A stretch of DNA of 64,000 nt from Muscardinus avellanarius. Taxonomy: Eukaryota > Chordata > Mammalia > Rodentia > Gliridae. Made by a program: the position numbers and the translations under genes. The stretch is from assembly GCA_963383645.1 (NCBI GenBank), contig OY726578.1, positions 23,852,388 through 23,916,387 on the forward strand, in the 5' to 3' direction. Each line of letters starts with the position of its first letter. Position 1 is the stretch's first letter. Positions 10,169-21,008 of this stretch are shown one piece after another. The notes beneath the pieces were generated by a model. The model did no database searches, was not told where the DNA came from, and saw only the letters and a list, made by a program, of their open reading frames with translations.

Positions 10169-10399
10169 GCCGGGCGTGGTGGCGCACACTTGTAATCCCT
10201 GCACTTGGGAGGCTGAGACAGGAGGATCGCACAGGTTCGGAGCCAGCCTCAGCTACTTAGTGAGGCTCTCGGCAACTTAGTGAGACCGTTTCCAAATAAA
10301 ATATAAAATAGGTCTGGGAGTATAGCCCGGAGGTAGAAAGCCCCTGGGCTCCACTCCCAGTACCACCACCAAAAAAATAAAAAATAAAAAATAAAAAAT
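10169..10399 (+). mobile_element. Subtype 2 B1-dID SINE inserted in opposite orientation, with 13-bp target duplication
   Basis: aaaacagggtctc occurs at 10156-10168 and again at 10400-10412. The element runs from gccgggcgtggtggcg to a four-fold AAAAAT tail. The exact duplication marks a fairly recent insertion. Confidence 0.93.
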
Positions 10400-10505
10400 A
10401 AAACAGGGTCTCACTGAGTTGCAGAAGGCCTAAGCAGCAGCCAAGGCTGTCCCCCATGATCCGTCTTTCTCTGCCTCCCAAATGCTGGGATTCCAAGTGT
10501 GCCTG
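10400..10505 (-). repeat. B1-dID SINE, second part of the split copy
   Basis: B1 half, ending attccaagtgtgcctgc. Confidence 0.85.
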
Positions 10506-10527
10506 CTATTGATATTGTTCTGTTTGT

Positions 10528-10820
10528 TTGTACTAGCGATTGAATCCAGGGGCATTCATCCTCCAAGCCACACCCTCAGACTTTTAAAAATTCTATTCAT
10601 TTACTTATTTTTGTGGCACTGGGGATTGAACCTAGAGGCATACCTCTGAGCTACGGCCTAAGCTCTGTTTTATTTTTAATTTGAAACAAGGTTTTACTAG
10701 GTTGATGAGAGCCTCAGTACTTGCTTAGGTTGTTCTCAAATCTGTGATCCTCCTGTGATCCTCCTGTCTCAGCCTCCCAAGTACTGGGATTACAGGCGTG
10801 CACCACCATGCCCGGCTTAT
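10528..10820 (-). repeat. Reverse SINE fragment plus full old copy
   Basis: A lone ID half (10528-10580), then a full diverged copy (10610-10820) ending gcaccaccatgcccggc. Confidence 0.75.
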
Positions 10821-10825
10821 TTGTT

Positions 10826-11160
10826 CATTTATTTTTGGCATTGGAAGTTGAGCCCAGATGCATTCTATCTCCATGAAACATCCCCAGACTTATTTTATTT
10901 TGAAAGGAGGAGGTTTTGCTCGGTTGCTGAGGGACCTTGCTAAATTGCTGAAGCTGCCCTTAAACCTGTAATCCTCCTGTCTCAGCCTCCCAGTATTACA
11001 AGTGCTTGTAATACTCCCAAATTACAAGCATTTGCCACCATGCCTGGTTTGTCCTTTTGAAACACTAAGTTGCTGAGGCTGTCCTCAAGCCTGCAATCCC
11101 CGTCTCGGCCTCCCAGGTACATTTTTAGAGCTACATTACAGGCATGTGCCACAGTGCTAC
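10826..11160 (-). repeat. Old reverse SINEs, degraded
   Basis: A full but decayed copy (10826-11051), then a B1 remnant to about 11160. Confidence 0.65.
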
Positions 11161-11188
11161 TGTGCCTGTCCTGTGTGTGTGTGTGTGT

Positions 11189-11382
11189 TACTGGGGATTG
11201 AACCCAGAGACATTCTACCTCTGAGCTACATCCCCAGCCCTATTTTTTCTTCATTTTGAAACAAGGTCTCACTAAGTTGCAAAGATCCTCACTAAGTAGC
11301 TGAGGCTGGCTTCGAACCTGCGCGATCCTCCTGTCTCAGCCTCCCAAGCGCGGGGATTACAAGCGTGCCCACCACGCCCGGC
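11189..11382 (-). repeat. B1-dID SINE, full length
   Basis: ttactggggattgaacc to gcccaccacgcccggc, with a short TG tract in place of oligo-T. Confidence 0.88.
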
Positions 11383-11548
11383 CCTTGTACAAAATTCTGA
11401 CAGAGCTAGCTAGCATGTGGATCACAAGGATTGAACAAAAACATCCCCACGTGTAGCTTGTATAATCTTCCAAATAAAGCAGAAAAAAGAATTTCCCCGT
11501 GCTATTGTGATGTGTCTTCTCAGCCCACATATAAATATATATGCATGT

Positions 11549-11664
11549 TTATTTTAATACGGGGCATCACTTAAGTTGCAGAGGGCTAAGGCTGGCCGCG
11601 AATCTGAGATCCTCCTGTCTTTGCGACTGTATCAGACTATAGGGCTGTACCACTACGCCCAGCT
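11549..11664 (-). repeat. B1 half fragment
   Basis: ttttaatacggggcatcac to ccactacgcccagct. Ends 155 bp left of the CpG island. Confidence 0.7.
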
Positions 11665-11849
11665 TCCACTCGGAACTTAGTGTAAGCTTAATCCCAACCA
11701 CATGTACTCCAAGAAAGCGAAAACATGGAGCAATATCTCTTAGCAAATACCTACAAAAAACGCTCAATAATATGTTAGCAAATACTCCCTCAACTTAGAA
11801 AAAATATATCAAAACTAGGCGTGCGCATCTGCTGGCTGAGACCCGCCGG

Positions 11850-12000
11850 GCACTCTGCGCCTGCGCGACCCGGGGCCCCGCGGGCAGCGCGAGTGGGCGG
11901 GGCATCCGGCGCTTGCGCAGTGGTGGCAAGTGGGCGGGGACAGCGTTGCGCCTGCGCAGACGGCGGCGGCAGCCGTCGGGGGCGGGGAAGGGGCGGGCCG
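11850..12000 (+). promoter_or_regulatory. SPECC1L: SPECC1L core promoter with NRF-1-like and GC-box motifs
   Basis: There is no TATA box. NRF-1-like palindromes TGCGCCTGCGCG (11856-11867) and TGCGCCTGCGCAG (11947-11959), and a related GGCGCTTGCGCAG (11908-11920), alternate with GC boxes at 11895-11903, 11931-11940 and 11978-11999. This spacing is typical of broad housekeeping promoters. The start site is inferred to lie shortly downstream. Confidence 0.7.
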
Positions 12001-12149
12001 CGAGGCAGGCAGGGCGGGCCGGGCGAGCGGCGCCGCGGGGTTGGCTGCTGCCCTGAGGCCGGACTCAGCGGATCCGGGCCGCGCCACCGGGCTTGCTCGC
12101 CGCCCGGCCCCAGCCCGGAGCCAGCGAGGGAGCGAGGCGGCGCCGCCCG
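12000..12149 (+). other. SPECC1L: SPECC1L non-coding exon 1 (5' edge approximate)
   Basis: The 3' edge is set by the strong donor ccgcccg|gtaagc at 12150 inside the CpG island. The 5' edge is a guess from promoter motif positions. No ATG in this exon opens a frame related to SPECC1L, so it is taken as 5' UTR. Confidence 0.6.
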
Positions 12150-13018
12150 GTAAGCGCCTCAGCCGGGCCCCTTCGCGTGCGCCGGCGGGCCAGCAGGGCT
12201 CAGCGCCGCCCGCGCGGCCAGGCCCAGGCGGCCCCGCAGACCCCGCGGCCCGCGCCTGCGCCGTGGCCCTCTGCCCCGCCGCCCGGCCCGCGCCTGCGCC
12301 GTCCGCTCCCCGGCCGCCCGCCACCTGCACCGCGGGCTCCCGGGCCAAGGGGCGTGCGGGTGTGCGTCGGGGCCCTCGCCCCTGAGCCGACAGCCAGGGC
12401 GCTGTCCTCGCTCTTTGTTTTCCGCGCGCTCCGGGAGAGATTGGGGTCACTGCCCCATCACCCAAGGCTGGGACGGCATTGCTCCCGGGATCCCAGGACC
12501 CGGGGCGGCGGGCGGCGCTGCTTCCGCCGGGCGGTGCCCAGCTCGGCGGGGAGGTCAGCTGGAAGCAGGCGGGATGCCTGTTATTCTTGAGACCCGGTTA
12601 ATTGCATCAGATGGGACGTGAATAGCCCGTGTATTGTTGAAGGCATTTTGCATTTCCAGCAGCCTGGTCACTCGTGCAGCTTAGTGGTTGAGTTTGAAAG
12701 ATCACGAATTCATTCTTGGGCAGCTGCCCCCGGGGATCACTAAGAAAGAACTCGGTTTCCAGGTAGGTTTAGGCTATTGATGTTGTAACCAAACTAGAGT
12801 TCCTATGATTATTCAAATCTAGGAAAGCTTGATTTGTTGATGCCCTTGTTAATTTGTTAAAAAAGTACGGGAAGGGCCAGGAAAAATTTCCATAAATTCG
12901 CTGCCCAGTTGATTACAGAGAAAAATGGTTTTGTTGCGAAAAGAGCATTTCAGGCCATCGCGGATGTTTCTTAAGTTTACAGCAGATACGAGAACCTTTC
13001 AGAAATGTTGCAGAGCTG

Positions 13019-13138
13019 CCGGGCGTGATGGCAAACACCTGGACGTCCTGTGTCAAGATAAATTAATGAAAACAGCTGAGGGTGTAGATCAGGGGTAGAA
13101 TGTCCTCGGGTTCAATCCTCTGTACCAAAATAAATAAA
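13019..13138 (+). repeat. B1-dID SINE with internal deletion
   Basis: The B1 start (gccgggcgtgatggcaaac) joins quickly to the ID half (gctgagggtgtagatcagg). Confidence 0.75.
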
Positions 13139-13226
13139 AGTTGCAGAGCTTAACGTTTGCTCTCACTTTGAAGGATGCATCTTGAGGTGAAGTTAAAGCC
13201 CCGGGCTTTACAGACGAGAGCAGACT

Positions 13227-13415
13227 TTTTATTTATTTTTGTACTGGGAGTTGAACCCTCTGGGATATTCTGTCTCTGAGCTACACCCCCCTCACCAACC
13301 CTTTTTATTTTTATCTTGAAACAGAGTCTACCCAAGTTCCTGAGACTGGCCTCAAACCTACTAGACTTCAGCCTCAGCCTCCCAAGTACTGAGATTGCAG
13401 GCAGGCACCACCACA
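13227..13415 (-). repeat. B1-dID SINE, old
   Basis: gtactgggagttgaacc to ggcaggcaccaccac. Confidence 0.78.
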
Positions 13416-13556
13416 TTTAAGACTGCTTAAGAGCAGTCATTTTAAAGGTTTGGGATTGGAGGAACTTTAGTTTTGTGTAGTCATTATGAAAAGGACTACA
13501 GCTGTCCCTCTGTCACCAAATCAGGGAGAAAAATAATTTGAAGAAAATCTGTGTTT

Positions 13557-13766
13557 GCTTGGCATGGTGGCACACTTGTGCCTGTAATCCCAGTACTTGG
13601 GAGGCTGAGACAGGACGGTTCCACGTTTGAGACCAGCCTTAGCAGCACAGGGAGACTCAATATCTAGCAAGACCCTGTTTCAAAACCAAAAATAAAAAGA
13701 CTGGGAATAGAGCTCAGAGGTAGAATGCCTCTGGCTTCATTCCCCAGGACCCCCTCCCCCACACAC
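13557..13766 (+). repeat. B1-dID SINE
   Basis: gcttggcatggtggcacac to attccccaggacccc. Confidence 0.82.
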
Positions 13767-14012
13767 ATGGTGTATTGAACGTGTACAGACTTTTTCATGT
13801 TACTTTTTTCTTAAACAGTGTAGTATAAAAATTATGTAGATTTCCATTGTATCAGGTAGTAGAAGTAATGGAGATGATTTTAAGTGCACTGGAGGATGCG
13901 TAGGTTATATGCAAATACTTGGCCATTTTCTGTAGGGGACTCGACATCCACAAATTTTGGTTTCTGCAGGGATCTTGGAACCATGCCCTAGGATTCTGAG
14001 GCATGGTTGCAG

Positions 14013-14248
14013 TTTTTTTTTCTTTTTCTTTTCTTTTTTTTTTTTTTGCAGGTCTGGGGATGGAACCCAGGGGCATTCGACCTCCGAGCTACACCCCCTG
14101 CCCTATTTTTTATTGTTTATTTTGAAACCGGGTCTCACTGAGTTGCAGAGGGCCTCACTAAGTAGCTGAGGCTGTTCGTGAACCGTGATCCTCCAGGTCT
14201 CAGCCTCCCGAATGCTGGGATTACAAGCGTGTGCCACCACGCCCGGCT
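14013..14248 (-). repeat. B1-dID SINE, full length, subtype 1
   Basis: A long oligo-T/C run followed by ttttgcag|gtctgggg on the + strand, then the standard reverse copy to caccacgcccggctt. Confidence 0.92.
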
Positions 14249-14690
14249 TCCCAGTTTTTTTTCTTAATAAGAACTAGATATTAAAATAATCACGAATGTC
14301 ATAAAATAGCCAAATCAGTACATAAAAGGGATATGGTGGGAAAGGGAAGTATCAGTGTGAATAAGATTTTTCCTGTAAAGATGTGACTGGTCCGTTTGGA
14401 TTGTCCATAACAATGTCTCCTTTTCCCGTTTGGTATAGTGGACCAAAGGGGTCCTCTCAAGACTCGGCAACTTGGGGTAGCGGGAGAATGCTGTGTACCC
14501 GGGTAGGTAGGGCTTCCTCGACATTCGTCTTCAGTAGGAAAGTGATTATTGTGCCATAGAAAAGCGTTATTACTGCGTGCCTTAGTCGTAGTCCGGAGAT
14601 CTGAGTGTCAAGTGCAGGATCTAGTGAGTGGAGAGTGATTGTAGGACTTGGGGTTAAGGTGCAGTTTGTATCCGAATTTCTGTTTCATTT

Positions 14691-14881
14691 TTTTTCTCTT
14701 TTTCTTTATTTTTTTGGTAGTACTGGGGATGGAACTCAGGGGCCTTCTACCTCCAGGCCTATTTTATTTTTTTTACTTGGAAACAGGGTCTTGCTAAGTT
14801 GCTGAGGCTGTCTTAGCACCTACCATCTTCCTGCCTCATCCTCCCAAGTACTGGATTCCAGGTGTGGCCACCACACCTGGC
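14691..14881 (-). repeat. B1-dID SINE
   Basis: tttttttggtagtactgggg to ccaccacacctggc. Short internal deletion in the ID half. Confidence 0.8.
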
Positions 14882-14920
14882 AGAACTGTTTCAAACTTGA
14901 ACTTTTACAGTGTGTCGTTT

Positions 14921-15112
14921 CTTTTTTCTGTGGTGTTGGGAATTGAACCCGGGGGCATGCTACCTCTGAGCTACACCCCCAACCCTGTTTTATTTTATTT
15001 TTTTATTTGGAAACAGGGTCTCACTAAGTTGCTGAGGTGGCTTTGAACTTGTAATTCTCCTGTCTCAGCCTCCGCAGTCCTGGGAGCTCAGGCTTGCGCC
15101 ACCACGCCCCAC
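14921..15112 (-). repeat. B1-dID SINE
   Basis: tgtggtgttgggaattgaac to gcgccaccacgcccc. Confidence 0.82.
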
Positions 15113-15440
15113 CAAGTGTGTTGTTTTGACGCGTGATTTCTCTGAAGCAAAGGTTCTCTCTATCACTGACCTGTCCGTGCATTCGACCCGATGACTCAGG
15201 TGATATATTGTGTGGGTTCGAAATCACTATCAGATTGGGTGTGCTTAAGCGCAAGACTTGCCCCATAGCCATCCACATATCGAAACCACATGACCGACTT
15301 GCACAGCATTGCAGTTGCTCAGCCTGGTGGGGCAGCAGCAGAGCCGTCAGGCTGGGGAGATTCTCTCCCTGGCATTATGCTTTGAACGAGTAAGGTGCTT
15401 TCTCACTATTCGTAAAGGAGCTGAAGGTCCCAATTTCAAT

Positions 15441-15760
15441 TTTCTTTTTTCTTTTCTTTTTCTTTTTTTTTTTTTCCCCAGTACTGGGGATGGAACCCAG
15501 GAGCATTCTACCTCCAAGCTGCACCCTCAGCCCTATTTTTAAATCTTTTTTTTCCCCCCCGTTGGGGATTGAACCCAGGGACTTTCTACTTCAGAGTTAC
15601 AACCCCCTTCCTATTTTATTTTATTTTTAAATTTTGAAACAGGGTCTCACTGGGCTGATGAAAGTTTCACTACTTGCTGAGACCGTCCTTGGACCTGCGG
15701 CCCTCCTGTCTCAGCCTCCCAGAGCACTAGGATTACAGACGTGTGCCACCACTCCTGGCC
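15441..15760 (-). repeat. Two reverse SINEs, the first an ID half only
   Basis: An ID half with linker (15441-15548), then a full diverged copy (15549-15760). Confidence 0.8.
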
Positions 15761-15976
15761 ATCCCAAGCTCGATATTTAATTGGCCTTGACTATAGAGTC
15801 CTTAGCGAGCAGTTCCAAAACGCTGCTCCTCCTCCGACAGGAGGGAGGAGGTTAGGGGTTATGTTTTGAAGTGGGCGTGAAACATTGAGCAGTCCTCAGT
15901 GTACTGAGAAAAATACGACGATGTTGGGGTTCTTCATAAAGCTCAATTTACTCAGGTAAATGACATTTTTTTAAAA

Positions 15977-16165
15977 AGCCGGTGTGGTGGCACATGCCGT
16001 AGAAATCTCACCAGATAATTGCAAGTTCAAGGACAGCCTTAGCAAGTAGTGAGACACAACAACATAGTGAGACCTTGTTTCAAAACAAAAAGTCATTGGG
16101 CTGGGGTCTCTAGCTTGGAAGTAGAACGCTCCTGGGTTCAATCCCAGTACCATAAAAAAGAAAAG
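15977..16165 (+). repeat. B1-dID SINE
   Basis: agccggtgtggtggcacatg to cccagtaccataaaaaag. Confidence 0.82.
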
Positions 16166-16199
16166 ACATTAGGTCTTGGTGTTAAAAACTGAACGTCCA

Positions 16200-16412
16200 A
16201 GCCGGGCGCGGTGGCGCATTGTCATCCCAGCATGCGGGAGGCTGAGACGGGAGGATCACGGTTCTCGGACAGCCTCAGCTGCTTAGTGAGGCCCTCTGCA
16301 ACTCAGTGAGTTATTTTATTTTAAAAGAAAAAAGAAAAACAAGGGCTGGGGGTGTCACTCGGAGGTAGAATGCCCCTGGGTTTCATCGCCAGTACCGCCA
16401 AAAAAAAAAAAA
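16200..16412 (+). repeat. B1-dID SINE, subtype 1
   Basis: gccgggcgcggtggcgcatt to cagtaccgcc plus A13. Confidence 0.88.
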
Positions 16413-16414
16413 AT

Positions 16415-16539
16415 CCAAACTCTGTGTGGTCATGCAAGCCTATAATCTCAGTACTTGGGGAGCTGAGACAGGAGGATTGAAGATAGACAGCCGCAACAAC
16501 TTTAGTGAGGCCCTTCAGCAATATAGCAAGACCCTTAAA

Positions 16540-16540
<1 letters not shown>
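16415..16540 (+). repeat. B1 half without ID half
   Basis: The B1-like part stops at aagacccttaaaa and passes straight into a GA tract. Confidence 0.75.
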
Positions 16541-16570
<30 letters not shown>

Positions 16571-16652
16571 GAGAGCGAGAGAGAGCGCGCGCGCGCGAGC
16601 GAGCGAGCCAGAGAGCCAGAGCCAGAGCCAGGGCCAGAGCCAGAGCCAGAGC
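16541..16652 (+). repeat. GA / CG / AGAGCC compound microsatellite
   Basis: (GA)n, then gcgcgcgcgcg (a Z-DNA-prone alternation), then GAGC, then the hexamer AGAGCC repeated. Confidence 0.9.
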
Positions 16653-16862
16653 CAGGCGTGGTGGCGCACGCTTGTAATCCCCGCGCTTGGGAGGATGGCA
16701 CAGGTTCGAAGCCAGCCTCAGCTACGGAGTGAGGTTCTCGGCAACTTGGTGAGACCCTGTTTCCAAATAAATTATAAAATAGGTCTGGGAGTATAGCCCG
16801 GAGGTCGAAAGCCTTTGGGTTCCACCCCAAGTACCATCAAAAAAAAAAAAAACAAAACAAAA
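16650..16862 (+). repeat. B1-dID SINE, subtype 2
   Basis: agccaggcgtggtggcgcac to aagtaccatc and a long A tail. Confidence 0.9.
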
Positions 16863-17320
16863 AGGCCAGGTATGTGGTGCACGCCTGTATTCCCAAAAAC
16901 TAGGAGGCTGACACAGGAGGGTCACAGGTTCCAGGCTGGCTCTGACAACTTTGTGCGATCTGCAGCAACATAAAAAGGCCCTATTTCTTTTATTTTTTTC
17001 TTTTTCTTTTTTCTGTTTTTCTTTTTTCTTTTCTTTTTTTTGTAGTACTGGGGGTGGAACTCGGGCTTTCTACCTCCAAGCTACTCCCCAGCCCTGTTTT
17101 TGTTCTTTATTTTGAAACAGGGTCTCACTGAGTTGCAAAGGGCCTCACTAAGTAGCTGAGGCCGTCCTCTAACCCGATCCTCCTGTCCTGGCCTCCCAAA
17201 TGCTGGGATTACAAGCGTGCACCACCACGCCTGGCTTAAAGAGACCCAATTTCAAAATAAAAAATAGTGCTGGGGGTATAGCTCAGAGATAGAATGTCCC
17301 TAGGTTCAGTACCCGCCCCC
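16863..17320. repeat. Forward SINE split by a reverse SINE
   Basis: Forward parts are 16863-16987 and 17237-17320. A reverse subtype 1 copy with a C/T-rich tail lies between (16988-17236). Confidence 0.82.
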
Positions 17321-17519
17321 CCCCACCATCTTTTCTGAAAAGATGGTAATGCCGAATGGTGGTTTATGGTATTTATATGTGGCAGATACAAGATGGGTTA
17401 TCTTACTGTGACTCTTAGGAAAAAAGAGAGCCTAAGATCTTTTGTTTTGCTGCTGCTTTTAGACAGTTTCCAAAAAAATTTCTGGGGCTGTTGCAGCTAA
17501 AAGGACTTGGTCATAATTT

Positions 17520-17697
17520 GTTTTTTTTTTTTTTTTTTTTGATGCTGGGGATTGAACTCAGGGACATTCCACTCTGAGCTGCAACCACAGCCCTTTCATT
17601 TTCCATTTTGAAACAGGGTCTTGCTAAGGCCCAGAACCTGCGACCCCCCTCAGCTCCCAAGCACTGAGATTACTGGCGCGCACCGCCACAGCCGGCC
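17520..17697 (-). repeat. B1-dID SINE with T21 and an internal deletion
   Basis: gatgctggggattgaactc to accgccacagccggcc. Confidence 0.8.
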
Positions 17698-18009
17698 ACG
17701 TAGAGATGATTCTTAAAGATTCAAAATGGGTTTATTTTGCAGTCATTGGTCACAGTCCACAGACAGTGGAGGAAGCTGTTACACTTGCTTGGCATTAAAG
17801 ATATTCTTGTTCTGATTATCCCTAAATACAGTCTTTTCTTACTGGATATACCCAAGAGATTATTTTTTTTCCCCTGTGAGAACAAAATAAACCTAGGTAG
17901 GGGACTTCCTGGTGGTTGGCGCTGTTACTACTGAATAATAGGCCGGCTGTAAAGTGAAGAACTCCCAGGGATGGTTCTCCATCCGCCCAGGAGGGTGCGT
18001 GTGCTTGGG

Positions 18010-18083
18010 TCAGGGTGGCTCGGGTAGAGCTCTTGACTAGCGCGCACGAGGCCCTGGATTGGCTGCCAGCACCGCAAAAACGG
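18010..18083 (+). repeat. Standalone ID element
   Basis: ggtggctcgggtagagctct, gcgcacgaggccctgg and ccagcaccgcaaaaa. Keeps the GCxCGAGGCCC part of the tRNA-Ala-like body that dID halves lack. Confidence 0.75.
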
Positions 18084-18840
18084 AAAGCTTAAAGAACTGT
18101 ATTGGGGGAAGGGGGGGCCTGATCTGTTTCAAAGCGAATATAACAGATGCTCTGTGTCTGAAATCTTTAAAATTCATGCAGGCCTGCTCTTCATCCAAAT
18201 AAGTCGCTTTAGAAACGTTCTCAAGAAAACTGCAGTGGCACCGAATGTCGCAAAAGGCACATCGAAGTGTGTTGGGAGTCAAACGTAAAAGCGGGCTTTC
18301 TAATCCTCCTAATAGTGGCCTTTGCATTCCCAGGACGGGTCTCCACTTTTGAAGGATAATTTGTAAGCTCATAAAGGAAGGCTGTCTATGAGAAGAGAGA
18401 GAGAAGAATCTTTTAGCAGTGTTTCCCTGATTTTTTGCCCAGGTCTGCGTGCCCTTCCCTTTATTTTTTTGGTTAAGTTACAGGGTTGCTCCTGCTTAGG
18501 TCTTTCCAAATTATTAACTGCTCACAGCCCACTTGATAGTGAGGCTTCAGGCCTGCTGCCCAGAGCGCTCTATGGCTGGGCTGAGCCCCCCCACTGCTCC
18601 CCTCCATGTCCCTTGATCCCTTGAGGTCTGCCCAGTCTCTGTCTCCCTCTGCTGGGCTGTTTTCTGGCTTTATCCTGTTGTCCCTTCAAATTCAGGCCAG
18701 CTACTGCATGGCTTCTCTGGTCCTCTAGGCTCCTGGAGACTCGGCCCAACACCCTGCACATCTAGGACTTGGCGCACTGGGTACTGGCTACTATCTGCCC
18801 TGGATAGTGACGCCGCAGCACGTAGCAGAATGTGTGGCTT

Positions 18841-18985
18841 GATTGGGAGGCTGAGACAGGAGACTTTCAAGTTCGAGGCTAGTCTGAGTAACTTAGTGAG
18901 ACTGTCTCAAATCAAAAGGGGCGAGGGTGCTGGGGACATGGCTCAGTGATAGAGCAGCCTGGGTGCGGTGCCCGCCTACCACCAC
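18841..18985 (+). repeat. Truncated B1 joined to ID
   Basis: gggaggctgagacaggag, then gctggggacatggctcagtg and gtgcggtgcccgcc. Confidence 0.7.
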
Positions 18986-19572
18986 CACATAAGAGGCCAG
19001 CCAGCACTCGGCCAGCTGGGGCGGAGGCGTTGAGCTGGAGCTTTGCGATGGGGTCGCAGTGGCGCGCAGTGAGGCTCCTCCAGTACCGCACCCCGACTGT
19101 CAGCCTCCACTCAGTGGACCTCAGTGTCTAGCTCACACCTCCCTGCCTGAAGGACGGACTTAACCTCTATGTGTTATCATCCCGAAACTAAGTGCGCGGC
19201 GCCCCGCTCCCAGCTGGGGAGAGTGTGCACGCGGTAGGTGTGCTTCCCCTACCCTTGGGCACACTTTCTACTTTTTTTTAAGTTTGATGTGTTTCGACAG
19301 TGAGGGTTTAAGAGGTTAAGATATTAAATTTCAAGTTTGTCTATTGTGCAAATAGCCTGGGGAAACCAATAGAGAGGGAAACTATTCTGCTTCAAAAAGA
19401 AGACCCATTGTTATATTTCTTTTCTGAACCAAGTTAATGCCAGAATTTAAAAAAAGGGGGGGCCGTAGTTCAGCTTAGGAAAGAGACACAACCTGAGAGC
19501 AGTGGTCAGGGCCGTCAGAGAGTACCTGTGAAAATGAACGCTGTCCACTCCACACTCTCCTCCTTCCTCCCT

Positions 19573-19740
19573 CCGTCCCGTTTACTGGACATTGACCCCA
19601 AGGGCGTGCTACGCCAAGCCCTTTTGAGTTTTTATTTGGAGGGTGTCTGGCTCAGTTGCCCAGGCTGGCCTTGAACCCGGTGACCTCTTGCCTGAGCCTC
19701 TGAGTAGTTGGGATTCTAGGGCTGCATCCCCACCCCGGCC
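19573..19740 (-). repeat. Old B1-type SINE
   Basis: ttactggacattgacccc to gcccaggctggccttgaacc. Confidence 0.65.
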
Positions 19741-20237
19741 CTGGTCTGGTAATCAGCGAGTTGTATCCTGCCTGCGGTAAGACCTTCTTTAAAGTACTTG
19801 TGCTAATGGTTACTAGTCTGGGTCACCTGGGGGGTCAGGCCTGGAGAACAAAGGGTGTCTCCCCACAAGGGGAGATTTGCATGGAGATGCAGCTGCCTGC
19901 ACCTGTGCTACTTTCCTCCTGTGTCAGCCCTAGAAATAGTGGTAGCTAAGGTAAACATTTGAAAATAAGTTAGAAATCTACATCTTAGACACACATTTGC
20001 TAAATGTTCCTCAAGGCAAAGTCTGCTCAGCCAGGTCGTCCTTGGAGACTCTGATTGGGATGAAAAGCAGATCATTGCTGAACACCAGCATTTCACTCCA
20101 TCCCCAGTACTACAGAAACAAACACCCGAAAATCCAAAATGCACCTGCAATGTTGTGTTCAAGCAGGTCACTGGAGGTATAAAGGCTGCTGTGAACCACA
20201 GGTGTCAACTCAGATGCCTGCACACACACTGGGGTTC

Positions 20238-20238
<1 letters not shown>

Positions 20239-20281
<43 letters not shown>

Positions 20282-20478
20282 TGCTGGGGATGGAACCCAG
20301 GGGCAGTCTACTACTGAGCAACACCTCTAGCCCTATTTTTTATTCTTTATTTTGAAACAGGGTCTCAGTAAGTTGCGGAGGTCTCTAAGTAGCTGTGAGG
20401 CTGTCCACGAACTGTGATCCTCCTTTCTCACCTGCCGAGTGCTGGGATTACAAGCGTGCGCCACCACCATGTCTGGCT
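20239..20478 (-). repeat. B1-dID SINE led by a TG tract
   Basis: TG run 20239-20280, then gtgctggggatggaaccc to ccaccaccatgtctggc. Confidence 0.88.
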
Positions 20479-20479
20479 C

Positions 20480-20775
20480 TTATTCTTTATTTTGAAGCGG
20501 GATCTCAGTTATGGAGGGCCTCACAATTGCTGAGGCTGGCTGCAAATGGGCAGTCCACCTGTCTCTGTCTCCCAAGTACTGGGATTACAAGTGTGCGCCA
20601 AAACACCGCTTCCTTTTTATTTTTTTTTTTTTGTGGTACTGGGGATGGAACCCAGGGGCATTCAACCTCCGAGCTACACCCCCAGTCCTATTTACTTTTT
20701 ATTCTTTATTTTGAAACAGGGTTTCCCTGAGTTGCAGAGGGCCACTGTCCATGAACCCGAGATCCTCCTTTACAG
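20480..20775 (-). repeat. B1 half, then truncated B1-dID SINE
   Basis: A B1 half (20480-20609). The second copy (20616-20775) breaks off within the B1 half at cgagatcctcc. Confidence 0.82.
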
Positions 20776-20869
20776 GGATTTTTTTAAAAACTGGATATAA
20801 ACATTGAAGCATGTGTTCAGTCAGCACCAATGGAGAAAAAATAACCAACCAAACAAAACCCCAAACAAA

Positions 20870-21008
20870 TGGCCAGTGTGCACCTGCCTATAATCCCAGC
20901 TGATCTGGAGGCTGAGGCAAGTGGATCACAAGCTTGAGGCCAAGAGCTGTGGAAATAGCTCACGATGGAGTGGTTGCCATGGACTCCATCCCTGGTAACA
21001 CTCAAACA
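20870..21008 (+). repeat. Old forward SINE
   Basis: gccagtgtgcacctgcc to catccctggtaacactc. The middle is shortened. Confidence 0.6.

Larger units (their letters stand above)
6444..11820. other. BCR-SPECC1L intergenic spacer
   Basis: About 5.4 kb between the inferred end of BCR and the SPECC1L CpG island. SINE-rich, with CA and GGA microsatellites and a MIR cluster (8700-8945). The SINE-free blocks 7060-7725 and 9418-10070 are GC-rich unique sequence with no gene I can support. Confidence 0.8.
11820..12560 (+). other. SPECC1L: CpG island at SPECC1L 5' end
   Basis: About 740 bp of dense G+C with very frequent CpG, sharply bounded by AT-rich sequence on the left (11700-11815) and ordinary sequence on the right (after 12600). 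It covers the inferred promoter, the first exon and the start of intron 1. Confidence 0.9.

Noticed and set aside
11815..12465. Minus-strand 216-aa frame in the CpG island, possible divergent gene
   Set aside because: Pro/Ala/Arg-rich composition typical of CpG islands. No splice donor or homology that I can see. A bidirectional promoter cannot be excluded but is not supported.
18037..18372. 111-aa minus-strand frame in unique intron sequence
   Set aside because: Overlaps an ID element at one end. No recognisable domain or splice structure. Length is within chance expectation.
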